A DNA stretch of 64,000 nt from Nocardioides ungokensis (GTDB lineage: Bacteria; Actinomycetota; Actinomycetes; Propionibacteriales; Nocardioidaceae): positions 2,179,001 to 2,243,000 of the forward strand of contig NZ_CP059164.1 in NCBI RefSeq assembly GCF_013466985.1, given 5' to 3'. Positions within the stretch are counted from its first letter, which is position 1. Every line of letters begins with the position of its first letter. A program made the position numbers and the translations under genes. Below the pieces are notes generated by a model, which was given only the letters and a program-made list of their open reading frames with translations, had not been told where the DNA came from and did not search any database. Shown here one piece after another: positions 8,859-18,149 of this stretch.

Positions 8859-9709
8859 TCAGGCAGGCGAAGGGCACCCGGGTCAGCACGCACCGGCTGG
8901 TGCACATCTACCGCTCGGAGGGGCACGAGGTCGCGGCGCTCTCCGGCGTCGACCTCGAGGTCGCACCCGGCGAGATGGTCGGGCTCCTCGGCCCCTCCGG
9001 CGCCGGGAAGTCCACGCTGCTCAGCCTGTTGGCGGGAGTGTTCCGCGCCAGCGCCGGCAAGGTGCACGTGGGCGACCTCGAGCTCTCCTCGGCCTCGCCC
9101 CGGGAGCTGGACGAGATGCGCGCGAACGACGTGTCGCTGATGCTCCAGGGCGCCGTCCGCAACCTGCTGCCCTACTTCACCCCGCAGGAGAACGTCCGGT
9201 TCGCCCAGGGTGCCGCCCGCCGGGCAGGGAAGGACCTGCCGGACCCCGAGGACGTGCTGGCCCGGGTCGGGCTCTCCGCCGACGCGCACCGGCCGCTCGC
9301 GACGTTGACGCCGGGCCACCTGCAGCTGGCGGCGCTCGCGGTCGCGATCGCGCCGAGCCCGGGGCTGCTGCTCGCCGACGAGCCCACCAGCCAGCTCGAC
9401 CACCCGGCGCGCGACCGGGTGCTCGGCTGCATGGCCGACATCAACCGGGACCTCGGCACCACGATCGTGCTCGTCACCCATGACCCCGAGGTCGCCACGT
9501 TCCTGCCGCGGACGATCACCATCCGCGACGGCCGCGTGGGCGGCGAGGGCCGGTCCGGGGAGGAGTACGCCGTGGTCACCCCCGACGGCTTCCTGCCGCT
9601 GCCGGTCCACGTCCGCGAGGACCTCGCGCCCGGCACGCTGGTGCGCTTCCACCTCGTCGACGGCAGCTACGTCCTGATTCCCGAGCCCACCGAGGAGGCC
9701 GACGCATGA
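8855..9709 (+). CDS. ABC transporter ATP-binding protein with degenerate signature motif
   Basis: 284 aa, GTG start overlapping the permease stop. The Walker A is GPSGAGKST (about residue 46), the Q-loop LMLQGAVRN, Walker B LLLADEPTSQLD, and the switch His is in VLVTHDPEV. The ABC signature, normally LSGGQ, reads LTPGHLQLAALAVA, so its key Ser-Gly-Gly is missing. The partner ATPase next door has a perfect LSGGQQQRVALARA. An asymmetric heterodimer with one consensus and one degenerate ATP site is the natural reading. The C-terminal 60 residues (after about 225) form an extra beta-rich tail not typical of MacB-type ATPases. The stop overlaps the next start by 4 bp (ATGA). Confidence 0.85.
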   Translation: MIRQAKGTRVSTHRLVHIYRSEGHEVAALSGVDLEVAPGEMVGLLGPSGAGKSTLLSLLAGVFRASAGKVHVGDLELSSASPRELDEMRANDVSLMLQGAVRNLLPYFTPQENVRFAQGAARRAGKDLPDPEDVLARVGLSADAHRPLATLTPGHLQLAALAVAIAPSPGLLLADEPTSQLDHPARDRVLGCMADINRDLGTTIVLVTHDPEVATFLPRTITIRDGRVGGEGRSGEEYAVVTPDGFLPLPVHVREDLAPGTLVRFHLVDGSYVLIPEPTEEADA

Positions 9710-10372
9710 GCGGGTTGCAGGCCGAGAGCCTCAGCGTCCGGTACGGCGACCTGGTCGCGCTGCGCAGCCTCGAGCTCGACCTGGGCCCGGGCAGCCTGGT
9801 CGCCGTCACCGGTCCGTCCGGGGCCGGGAAGTCCACGCTGCTGTGGGCGCTGGCCGGGGCGCTGGCGCCCACCGAGGGGAGGGTGCGGTACGCCGAGACG
9901 GTGCTGGCCAGCCGTGAGCAGGCCGCCGGGCTCGGCGTCGTGATCGTCCCGCAGGGCAACGGGCTGGCCTCGTCACTGACCGCGTCCGAGAACGTCGTGG
10001 TGCCGCTGCTGTCCACGGGAGTCGCGGCCGCCGACGCGCACCGGCGTGCCGCCGCGGCGCTCGCGCTGGTCGGCCTGGAGGAGTCCGGGACGCACCTGAT
10101 CGAGGAGCTCTCCGGCGGCCAGCAGCAGCGGGTGGCTCTCGCCCGCGCCTTCGCCGCGCGGGCGGACGTGCTGCTCGCCGACGAGCCCACCAGCGACCTC
10201 GACGCCGCCAACCGGGAGCGGACCATGGCCGCGCTGCGCACCGAGGCGGCTCGCGGCGCGATCGTGGTGATGGCCACCCACGACCCGGAGGCTGCCGCGG
10301 AGGCCGACGGCGAGCTGCACCTCGACGAGGGGTGGCCACCTGGCGGCGCCGACTGGTGTGATGGTCCGGTGA
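9706..10372 (+). CDS. ABC transporter ATP-binding protein, canonical (frame break near its 3' end)
   Basis: Begins MSGLQAESLSVRYGDLVALR. Walker A GPSGAGKST, signature LSGGQQQRVALARA, Walker B LLADEPTSDLD and switch MATHDPEA are all intact; this should be the catalytically competent partner of the preceding degenerate ATPase. As written, the frame runs on without a stop into the SMP-30-like gene, giving a 532-aa 'fusion' to 11304. Removing one G from the GGGG at about 10329-10332 restores an end ...GVMVR and a TGA at 10370-10372 that overlaps the GTG of the next gene by 4 bp, exactly like the other two junctions of this operon. I therefore treat the fusion as a likely one-base error. Confidence 0.75.
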
Positions 10373-11304
10373 GCGCCGCGAGCAGCCTGTCCGTGATCCC
10401 CGTCCCCGGACCCGGTGCCGAGGACGTCGTCGTCGGCACCCACGGACGTGACGAGGGCGCCGTCTTCACCGGCACCGCCGACGGGAGCATCTTCCGGATC
10501 GGCCACGACGCCCGCCGCATCGACCGGGTGGCCCACACCGGTGGTCGCCCGCTCGGCATCGAGATCGACCCCGACGGCCGGCTGCTGGTCTGCGACGCCC
10601 ACCGCGGCATCCTGCGGATCGACCCGGCCACCGGGGGCGTGGAGCCGGTCCTGCACCGGGTGCAGGGGCGCCCGATGGTCTTCTGCAACAACGCCGCGAT
10701 CGCCTCCAGCGGCGACGTGTGGTTCTCCGACTCCTCCACCCGCTTCGGCATCGAGCAGTGGAAGGACGACTTCGTCCAGGACACCCGCACCGGCCGGCTG
10801 CTCCGGCTCGGCCCCGACGGCGAGGTGGAGGTGGTGCTTGACGGTCTGGCCTTCGCCAACGGTGTCGCGCTGAGCCGCGACGAGGCCTTCGTCGCGGTCG
10901 CCGAGACGGCCGCGCGCACCGTCGTACGCCTCTGGCTGGCGGGGGAGCGGGCCGGGCAGCGGGACTACCTGGTCCCCGACCTGCCGGGCTACCCCGACAA
11001 CATCGCACGCGGCAGCGACGGCCTGATCTGGGTGACGATCGCCTCACCGCGCGACCCGCTCCTGGAGCGCATCCAGCACGGGCCGCCGTGGCTGCGCCGC
11101 CAGGTCACCCGGATCCCCGAGCGGCTCCAGCCGAAGCCGAAGCGCACCGTGCGCGTGCAGGCGTACGACGACCAAGGCTGGCTGGTGCACGACTGCGACG
11201 TGCGTGACGCCGGCTACCACATGGTCACCGGCGTGCGCGAGCACGAGGGCCGGGTCTGGATGGGCAGCCTGGAGGAGCCGGCCGTCGCGGTTCTGAATCT
11301 CTGA
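10369..11304 (+). CDS. SMP-30 / strictosidine-synthase-like beta-propeller protein
   Basis: About 311 aa from GTG 10369. Blade-like repeats are visible ([80 protein letters not shown]), the pattern of six-bladed calcium-binding SMP-30/gluconolactonase/strictosidine-synthase-like hydrolases. 'FCNNAAI', 'ANGVALS' and 'YPDNI' are at the places of the metal-site Asn/Asp residues. No signal peptide is visible. It is last in the ABC operon and reads in frame from the upstream ATPase in this sequence (see that entry). Lactonase or esterase activity is family inference only. Confidence 0.75.
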   Translation: MSAASSLSVIPVPGPGAEDVVVGTHGRDEGAVFTGTADGSIFRIGHDARRIDRVAHTGGRPLGIEIDPDGRLLVCDAHRGILRIDPATGGVEPVLHRVQGRPMVFCNNAAIASSGDVWFSDSSTRFGIEQWKDDFVQDTRTGRLLRLGPDGEVEVVLDGLAFANGVALSRDEAFVAVAETAARTVVRLWLAGERAGQRDYLVPDLPGYPDNIARGSDGLIWVTIASPRDPLLERIQHGPPWLRRQVTRIPERLQPKPKRTVRVQAYDDQGWLVHDCDVRDAGYHMVTGVREHEGRVWMGSLEEPAVAVLNL

Positions 11305-11359
11305 CGCTCCCGGATACAGTGAACGGTCGGCAGCATTCACGACGAGAACCGGAGGATTC

Positions 11360-13264
11360 ATGGGCGTGCTGGAGTCGATCTCGACCCCGGGTGACCTGAA
11401 CGGCCTCTCCGAGGACCAGCTCGACACCCTCGCCACGGAGATCCGCGACGTGCTGGTCTCCACCTGCTCGCGCACCGGCGGCCACCTCGGCCCCAACCTG
11501 GGCGTGGTCGAGCTGACCATGGCGATCCACCGCGTCTTCGACTCGCCGCGCGACCGCGTGGTGTTCGACACCGGCCACCAGGCCTACGTGCACAAGCTCC
11601 TCACCGGGCGCCACACCGAGTTCGACAAGCTGCGCCAGGAGGGCGGCCTCAGCGGCTACCCGAGCCAGGCCGAGTCCGACCACGACATCGTCGAGAACTC
11701 CCACGCCTCCACCGCGCTCAGCTACGCCGACGGGCTCGCCAAGGCCTACGCGATCCGCGGCGAGGACCGCCACGTGGTCGCGGTCATCGGCGACGGTGCG
11801 CTGACCGGCGGCATGGCCTGGGAGGCGCTGAACAACATCGCGGTCGCGAACTCCAGCAAACTGGTCATCGTCGTCAACGACAACGGTCGCTCGTACACGC
11901 CGACCGTCGGCGGCCTCGCGACCGCCCTCACCGGGCTGCGTACCAACCCGCGCTACGAGCACGTCCTCGACATGGTCAAGAAGCGCCTCAACGCGGTCCC
12001 CGGCGTCGGCCCCGCGGCGTACGACGCCCTCCACGCGATGAAGAAGGGGCTCAAGGACGCCCTCGCGCCGCAGGGCCTCTTCGAGGACCTCGGCCTGAAG
12101 TACGTCGGCCCGGTCGACGGCCACGACCGTGCCGCGATGGAGCACACGCTGGCCCAGGCGAAGCGCTTCCAGGGCCCCGTCATCGTGCACGCGCTGACCC
12201 GCAAGGGCTTCGGGTACGACGCCGCCGAGCGCCACGAGGCGGACCAGTTCCACTCGCCCGGACCGTTCGACGTCGACAGCGGCGAGGAGGTCCCCAAGGG
12301 GCGGATCTGGACCGACGTGTTCGCCGACGAGATCGTCCACATCGGCCAGCGTCGCAAGGACGTCGTCGGCATCACCGCCGCGATGATGCACCCGGTCGGG
12401 CTCCACCACTTCCAGGCCCGCTTCCCCGAGCGCACCTTCGACGTCGGCATCGCCGAGCAGCACGCCGCCACCTCGGCGGCCGGCCTCGCGATCGGCGGGC
12501 TGCACCCGGTCGTCGCGGTCTACGCGACCTTCCTCAACCGGGCCTTCGACCAGGTCCTGATGGACGTGGCGCTGCACAAGTGCGGCGTCACCTTCGTGCT
12601 CGACCGCGCCGGTGTCACCGGCGACGACGGCGCCTCCCACAACGGCATGTGGGACATGTCGATCCTCCAGGTCGTGCCGGGCCTGCGGCTCGCCGCTCCT
12701 CGCGACGCCAGCCGGCTGCGCGAGCTGCTCAACGAGGCCGTCGACGTCGACGACGCCCCGACCGTGGTGCGCTTCCCCAAGGGCCCGCCGCCCGAGGACG
12801 TGGAGCCCGTGGGCAAGGCCGGAGGCGCCGACGTGCTGGTCCGCACCGGCACCAAGGACGTCCTCATCGTCGCCGTCGGCTCGATGGCCACCACCGCCGT
12901 GGACGTCGCCGACCGGCTCGTCGCGCAGGGCATCGGGGTCACCGTCGTCGACCCGCGCTGGGTGATGCCGGTCGACCCGGCGATCGTGGAGCTGGCCCGC
13001 GAGCACCGCCTCGTGGTCAGCGTCGAGGACAACGGCAAGATCGGTGGCTGCGGCGCCGTGCTGCTGCAGACGCTCAACGAGGCCGGGGTCACCACGCCGT
13101 ACCGCCTGCACGGGATCCCGCAGCAGTTCCTGGGCCACGCCAAGCGCGCCGTCATCCTCGAGCGGATCGGGCTCACCCCGCAGGCGCTGGCGCTCTCGAT
13201 CGTGGAGGACATCTCCGCGCTCGCCTCGGGCGAGACGCTCGTCGACTCCGACCGGCCGCTCTAG
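11360..13264 (+). CDS. dxs: 1-deoxy-D-xylulose-5-phosphate synthase
   Basis: 634 aa, family length, complete. The enzyme condenses pyruvate and glyceraldehyde-3-phosphate on thiamine diphosphate, the first step of the MEP isoprenoid pathway. Seen: [18 protein letters not shown] (N-terminal substrate region), [15 protein letters not shown], the ThDP motif [15 protein letters not shown]..., [12 protein letters not shown], then the pyrimidine-domain GIAEQHA and the C-terminal domain with [12 protein letters not shown] 11360 has GGAGG (11351) upstream. A TACAGT at 11315-11320 could be the -10 of its own promoter. Monocistronic, with a hairpin after the stop. Confidence 0.95.
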   Translation: MGVLESISTPGDLNGLSEDQLDTLATEIRDVLVSTCSRTGGHLGPNLGVVELTMAIHRVFDSPRDRVVFDTGHQAYVHKLLTGRHTEFDKLRQEGGLSGYPSQAESDHDIVENSHASTALSYADGLAKAYAIRGEDRHVVAVIGDGALTGGMAWEALNNIAVANSSKLVIVVNDNGRSYTPTVGGLATALTGLRTNPRYEHVLDMVKKRLNAVPGVGPAAYDALHAMKKGLKDALAPQGLFEDLGLKYVGPVDGHDRAAMEHTLAQAKRFQGPVIVHALTRKGFGYDAAERHEADQFHSPGPFDVDSGEEVPKGRIWTDVFADEIVHIGQRRKDVVGITAAMMHPVGLHHFQARFPERTFDVGIAEQHAATSAAGLAIGGLHPVVAVYATFLNRAFDQVLMDVALHKCGVTFVLDRAGVTGDDGASHNGMWDMSILQVVPGLRLAAPRDASRLRELLNEAVDVDDAPTVVRFPKGPPPEDVEPVGKAGGADVLVRTGTKDVLIVAVGSMATTAVDVADRLVAQGIGVTVVDPRWVMPVDPAIVELAREHRLVVSVEDNGKIGGCGAVLLQTLNEAGVTTPYRLHGIPQQFLGHAKRAVILERIGLTPQALALSIVEDISALASGETLVDSDRPL

Positions 13265-13274
13265 GCGTCCGAAC

Positions 13275-13293
13275 CCGGGACCCTTTGGCCCGG
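13275..13293 (+). terminator. Terminator-like hairpin after dxs
   Basis: CCGGG-A-CC-CTTT-GG-C-CCGG: a stem of five plus two pairs with one opposed mismatch and a four-base loop, 10 bp after the dxs stop. No strong T-run follows, which is common in high-GC actinobacteria. Confidence 0.45.
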
Positions 13294-13346
13294 ATGGGGG
13301 ACGACGCCCGGGTGGTCGCTTTGCCAGTGTGGTCCGGAGGGTCACC

Positions 13347-14269
13347 ATGGCAACCGACATCCCACGTCCCGGCGGCCGGCCGTTCGTCACCGACGGCGGC
13401 CTCGAGACCGACCTGATCTTCAACCGGGGCGCCGACCTGCCCGAGTTCGCGGCGTTCCCACTGGTCGACGACCCGCGCGGCCGCCCGCTTCTGAGCGCCT
13501 ACTACGACGAGTACGCCGCCATCGCCCGGGCCGCCGGCGTGGCCCTGATGCTGGAGACGCCGACGTGGCGAGCCAACCCCGACTGGGGCGAGCGGGTCGG
13601 CTACGGGCGGGAGTCGCTCGACCGGGTCAACCGGGACTCCGTCGCCCTGCTCGCCGATCTGCGCTCCGGCTATGGCGACCTGCCCGACGTGCTCGTCGGC
13701 GGCGTGGTGGGTCCCCGGGGCGACGGCTACGTGGCGGGGGAGCGGGCCGACCCCGCCGAGGCCGCGGACTACCACGCCCCGCAGGTGGAGGCGTTCGCCG
13801 CGGCGGGTGCCGACCTGGTGTCGGCGTACACGCTGACCGGCCCGGAGGAGGCCGTCGGAGTCGTGCGGGCAGCACGCGCCGCGGGAATCCCCGTCGCCGT
13901 CTCGTTCACCGTGGAGACCGATGGTCGCCTGCCCGACGGGACGACCCTGGCCGCTGCCGTCGACCAGGTCGACGCCGACGGGGACCGGACTACTTCCTGG
14001 TCAACTGCGCGCACCCCAGCCACATCGAGCCCGGTCTCGTCGAGGGCGCCTGGCGCGAGCGGGTCCTCGGGGTGCTGCCCAACGCCTCGACGATGACCCA
14101 CGCCGAGCTCGACGCCGCCGAGGAGCTCGACGACGGTGACCCCACGGAGCTGGCCGCGTCGACCGACCGGCTCCGCGACGCCCTTCCCAACCTGACCGTC
14201 CTGGGTGGCTGCTGCGGCACCGATGCACGGCACGTGGCCGCGATGTGGGGTGTGGCCCCGGGCAGGTAG
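13347..14269 (+). CDS. mmuM: Homocysteine S-methyltransferase (frameshifted)
   Basis: About 307 aa after repair. It transfers a methyl group from S-methylmethionine or a related donor to homocysteine. N-terminal VTDGGLETDLIF matches the family's LDGGLAT-like start. The three zinc ligands are present: Cys in NCAHPSH (about 14004) and the Cys pair in GGCCGTDARHV (about 14206). The frame changes near 13980-13990 (VDADG / DYFLVNCAHP); the gene length is 3n+2, consistent with one lost base. ATG 13347 has CGGAGGG upstream. Convergent with the L,D-transpeptidase gene. Confidence 0.8.
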
Positions 14270-14995
14270 CTACACGACCCGCACCGGGGTGTGGTGGGTG
14301 GTGAAGTTCCAGACCTTCAGCGACAGCGCCTCGCTCAGGCGGATGCACCCGTGAGACTGGGACATGTTGGTGCCGAGGTACCAGTCGGGGTGGATCTGCC
14401 TGCCGCTGGACTTGTAGGTCGGGATCCGGTGGAAGCCGATGCCGCAGGGCGCGAAACGCACGAAGTTCCACAGCCAGACGTCACCGCTGGCGGTCGAGTT
14501 GCGTTTGATCCTGGCCGCGCGACCGCAGTAGGAGCCGGTCCGGTGGGCGCCGGGGTGCAGCACCGACGGGTTGTCGACCATGCCGCCCTGGGCGATGATC
14601 CCGCCCTTCGGGCCGACCAGCCAGATCCAGTTCTGTCGCTGGCTGACCACGATCCGCCTGCCCGTCCCGGAGCCCGGTGGGACCGGGCGCTGGTCGCAGT
14701 GCGGCGCCTCCTCGGCGTACAGCCGGGTGCGGGTCGCCTGGTCGAGCTTGCCGGTCTGGGCGCGGCCGGTGCGCGACTGGAAGCGGACCACCGCCGACCG
14801 GGTCCACGGGCCGAGCTTGCCGTTCGCCGGCCCTGCCTGGCAGCCGAGGTGGTTGAGGCGGCGCTGGGCCTTCTCCACCCACGCCTGGCCGGTCGCATCG
14901 GCCGGCGAGACGGCCAGCACCATCGTCAGCACCATCGTCAGGGCGACCGTCAGCGCGGCCACCGGTGCAACGGCGACGGACAGCAGGCGGGTCAT
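14270..14995 (-). CDS. Secreted L,D-transpeptidase (YkuD) with peptidoglycan-binding domain
   Basis: 241 aa. ATG 14995 has GGAGG before it and gives a signal peptide that contains a small tandem repeat (LTMVLTMVLA; a 12-bp duplication at about 14920-14943). Residues about 35-95 form a PG_binding_1 domain (VEKAQRRLNHLGCQAGPANG ... RTGLDQATRTRL-type pattern). The C-terminal YkuD catalytic domain ends with MSQSHGCIRLSEAL, the SHGC(I)R signature with the catalytic Cys at about residue 215. It should make 3-3 cross-links in, or attach ligands to, peptidoglycan outside the membrane. No stop-to-stop contact with other cell-wall genes. Confidence 0.88.
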   Translation of the reverse strand: MTRLLSVAVAPVAALTVALTMVLTMVLAVSPADATGQAWVEKAQRRLNHLGCQAGPANGKLGPWTRSAVVRFQSRTGRAQTGKLDQATRTRLYAEEAPHCDQRPVPPGSGTGRRIVVSQRQNWIWLVGPKGGIIAQGGMVDNPSVLHPGAHRTGSYCGRAARIKRNSTASGDVWLWNFVRFAPCGIGFHRIPTYKSSGRQIHPDWYLGTNMSQSHGCIRLSEALSLKVWNFTTHHTPVRVV

Positions 14996-15208
14996 CGGAT
15001 CCTCCGGTTTCGTCGGGATGCCGGCGGCCCGGCGTACGTCGTCTGACGGACCATCCAACCGGCCGTTCGCCGCGGGCGGAAGGGGGCGCCCCGGACAGGC
15101 CGATCAGCCCTACGGTCCCGCCCCGTCGCGGAGCACAATTGTCGGCGTGGAGCCCGGCAGGTGGCTGGCCCAGACATCCCGGGCACCTGCGAGAGAAGGT
15201 GCATCATC

Positions 15209-15604
15209 ATGCGGATCAGCTGGAGGGATGGTCTCGCGACGCTGGCGATTGCGATCGCCACGGTCGGTTACCTGCTCTGGGTGACCGACACCGCCCTCAC
15301 CTCGTGGACCGCACGCGCGGCAGCGATCGGCGTACTGGTCCTCGGCGTGGTCGGCGGCGCACTGGGCGCCGAGCGGCTGGTGGTCGACCTCGGCGCGGAG
15401 GGACACGACCGTGGGCCGATGGCCTACATCATCTGGATGGGACTGCTGCTCGCGTTCGCCGTCGTGAGCGCGGTGGTCGCCGTCGCCATGTCGAGCACGA
15501 CCTGGGTGGGGCTCCTGACGCTGAGCATCGTGGCCCTGTGGGTGTCCGCAACGGCGCGGGCGCTCATGCTGGGTGCCGGGCGCCCCCACCACGTCGGGCA
15601 CTGA
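15209..15604 (+). CDS. Small four-TM membrane protein
   Basis: 131 aa from ATG 15209 (AGAAGG upstream). Four hydrophobic stretches: LATLAIAIATVGYLLW, AAAIGVLVLGVVGGALGA, AYIIWMGLLLAFAVVSAVVA, and TTWVGLLTLSIVALWV. No family motif recognised; similar short four-TM proteins of unknown function are common in actinobacteria. Alone between the transpeptidase and the monooxygenase-like gene. Confidence 0.6.
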   Translation: MRISWRDGLATLAIAIATVGYLLWVTDTALTSWTARAAAIGVLVLGVVGGALGAERLVVDLGAEGHDRGPMAYIIWMGLLLAFAVVSAVVAVAMSSTTWVGLLTLSIVALWVSATARALMLGAGRPHHVGH

Positions 15605-15641
15605 ACCGTCGAGTGCGGGCACCCCACGGACGGGAGGAGGG

Positions 15642-15965
15642 TCAGTCGACCTTCATCTCGCCCAGCTCCGACCAGCCGTCCTGATCGACCGTCTGGCTCA
15701 CGATCTTCGGAGTCGCGGCCAGGTAGCCGGGCAGCTTCTGCTGGGCCGCCTTGAAGTGGTCACTGTTCACGTGCGCGGCCCCGGCGTCGCCGTCACGGAA
15801 GGCCTCGACCAGGACGTACTCGCAGGAGTCGTCGACACTGCGCGACCAGTCGAACCACAGGCAGCCGTCCTCGGCGCGGCAGGCCTCGGTGAACTCGCGC
15901 GAGATCTCGGGCCACGCGTCGGCGTGCTCGGGAAGGACCTGGAACTTGGCGGTGATGAAGATCAT
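15642..15965 (-). CDS. Putative quinol monooxygenase (ABM/YgiN-like)
   Basis: 107 aa, a complete antibiotic-biosynthesis-monooxygenase (ABM) fold: MIFITAKFQVLPEHADAW, EFTEACRAEDGCLWFDWSRS, YVLVEAFRDGDAGAAHVNSDHFKAA, LPGYLAATPKI. The 'AGCLWF... VLVE.FRD..A...H..S.HF' run is the YgiN/HmoB-type pattern of small cofactor-less monooxygenases or stress dimers. AGGAGG lies 8 bp before ATG 15965. It follows the fadBA operon in the same direction but is separated from it by a perfect terminator hairpin. Confidence 0.8.
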   Translation of the reverse strand: MIFITAKFQVLPEHADAWPEISREFTEACRAEDGCLWFDWSRSVDDSCEYVLVEAFRDGDAGAAHVNSDHFKAAQQKLPGYLAATPKIVSQTVDQDGWSELGEMKVD

Positions 15966-16007
15966 CGGGGCTCCTCCTGACGACTGGCACTGACGGTGGA
16001 CGAAACA

Positions 16008-16039
16008 ACCGGCCGGCCCGATGCTACGGGCCGGCCGGT
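16008..16039 (-). terminator. Perfect 13-bp hairpin ending the fadA-fadB operon
   Basis: ACCGGCCGGCCCG (16008-16020) and its exact reverse complement (16027-16039) enclose the loop ATGCTA, 22 bp beyond the fadB stop on the minus strand. Reading on the minus strand it is followed by TTGTTTCG, a modest U-rich tail. This is the cleanest intrinsic terminator in the window. Confidence 0.85.
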
Positions 16040-16061
16040 CGTCACGCGCGCGCGGCGAGGA

Positions 16062-18148
16062 TCAGTGGAACTTCTTTCCGCTGACCTTCTCGCCGAGGCC
16101 CTCGCGGTCCAGCAGCATGGTGAGCCCGCCGTTCCAGAACGAGAAGCCCGCGCCGGTGATCATCGCCAGGTCGAGGTCCTCGGGGCGGCGACGACGCCCT
16201 CGTCGAGCATCAGCCGCGCCTCCTCAGCGAGCCCGGAGAGGACGCGGGTGCGGATCTCGGCGGGCTCCAGGACGACCGGCTGCTCCGGCTTCTCCTGCAG
16301 TGCCTCGACCTCGGGGTCGATGCCGCCGTCCGGACCGTAGTACGACGACTTCCTCGCCGCGACCACGCGCTCGAGGGCGGGGGAGACGTAGAACCGGTCC
16401 GGGAAGGCCCGGTGCAGCGTCTCGTTGTTGTGCAGCGCGATCGCCGGACCGACGAGCGAGAGGAGCATGAACGGCGGCATCGGGGCCACGCCTGCGAAGG
16501 CGCGGTCCGCGACCGGCACCGGGGTGCCCTCGTCGACGATCCGGCCGACCTCGCCCATGAAGCGGCCGAGCAGCCGGTTCACGATGAAGGACGGGCTGTC
16601 CTTGACGAGGATCGTGGTCTTCTTCAGCGCCTTGCCGGTGGCGAACGCCGTGGCGAGGGTGGCGTCGTCGGTCCGCTCGCCCTTGACGATCTCCAGCAGC
16701 GGCATCACCGCGACCGGGTTGAAGAAGTGGAAGCCGACGACCCGCTCGGGGTGCTCGAGGTCGGCCGCCATCTCGGTGATCGACAGCGACGAGGTGTTGG
16801 TCGCCAGGATGCACTCCGGCGAGACCGCCTTCTCGACGTCCGCGAAGACCGACTTCTTGACCGACATCTCCTCGAAGACCGCCTCGATCACGAAGTCGGC
16901 GTCGGCGAAGACCTCGCCCTTGTCGACCGCGCCCGAGACGAGCGCCTTGTGGCGGTTGGCCTTGTCGCGGCCGATCCGGCCCTTGGCAAGCAGCTTCTCG
17001 ATCTCGTCGTGCACGTAGGCCACGCCCTTGTCGACGCGCTCCTGGTCGAGGTCGGTGAGGACCACCGGCACCTCGAGGCGGCGTACGAACAGCAGCGCGA
17101 GCTGGCTGGCCATCAGGCCCGCTCCCACGATGCCGACCTTGGTGACCGGCCGGGCCAGCGACTTGTCGGGCGCACCCGCGGGACGCTTGGCCCGCTTCTG
17201 CACGAGGTCGAAGGCGTAGAGCGACGCGATCAGCTCGGGCGTCCGCGACATCGCCTCGAGGGCGTCGTCCTCACGGGCGAAGCCGGCGTCCCGGTCGCCG
17301 TCCCGGGCGGCGTCGATGAGCTCGACGGCCTTCTTGGCGGCCGGGCTGGCGCCGCCGGTCTTCGACTCGGCGACGTGTGCTCCCTTGGCGACGGCCGCGT
17401 CCCACGGCTCGCCGCGGTCGATCGTGGCCCGCTCGACGGTCACCGCACCGGTGAGGACGTCGGCCGCCCACAGCAGCGACTGCTCGAGGTAGTCCGCCCC
17501 GGAGAAGCACGCGTCCGCGAGGCCGAGCTCGTAGGCAGCCTTGCCACCCAGCGTCTTCCCGTTGTTGAGCGGGTTCTCGAGGATCAGCGTGACCGCCTTC
17601 TCGGGGCCGACCAGGTTGGGCACCAGGAAGGCGCCGCCCCAGCCCGGGATCAGGCCGAGCATGACCTCGGGCAGCCCGAGCGCGGGAGCGCTGTCCATCA
17701 CGGTCCGGTAGGTGCAGTGCAGCGCGACCTCGAGGCCGCCGCCCAGGGCGAGGCCGTTGACGAAGCCGAACGACGGCTTGCCGCCGTCCTGCAGCTTGCG
17801 CATCACCGCGTGGCCGAGCTGGGCGATCACGCGTACGCCGTCCGGGCCGCCGCCGGCGATCGAGGTGAGGTCGGCACCGGCCGCCAGGATGAACGGCTTG
17901 CCGGTGACGCCGAGCGAGGTGATCTCGTCGTCGGCGAGAGCAGCGTCGATCGCGGTGTTCAGCGAGATCAGGCCGCGGGGCCCGAACGTGTTGGGCTTGG
18001 TGTGGTCCTCGCCGTTGTCGAGCGTGATCAGGCCCATCACCCCGGCACCCTTGGGCAGGGTGACCTTGCGGAGCTTGGCCTCGGTGACCCGCTCGGCGTC
18101 GGAGGAGATCTCCTGGGCGCGGGTCAGCAGATTCGCGATCTCGGTCAT
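16062..18148 (-). CDS. fadB: 3-hydroxyacyl-CoA dehydrogenase / enoyl-CoA hydratase, beta-oxidation alpha subunit (frameshift near 3' end)
   Basis: About 695 aa after repair. The N-terminal crotonase domain (residues 1-300; oxyanion regions FILAAGADLTSI and GLALGGGLEVALHC) is followed by a Rossmann NAD domain (VGIVGAGLMASQLALLF near 335) and the HADH C-terminal domain (GFHFFNPVAVMPLLEIV). As written the frame stops at 16160 after APRTSTWR. One base added in the GGGG run at about 16182-16185 continues it as EDLDLAMITGAGFSFWNGG ... GKKFH with a stop at 16062-16064, the normal family end. Follows fadA by one base; together they form the trifunctional-type complex. Confidence 0.88.
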
Positions 18149-18149
18149 G

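Noticed and set aside
9706-11304. ABC ATPase fused to SMP-30 as a true bifunctional protein
   Set aside because: One extra G in a G-run explains it, and the repaired junction has the same 4-bp overlap as the rest of the operon; kept as a question in the findings.
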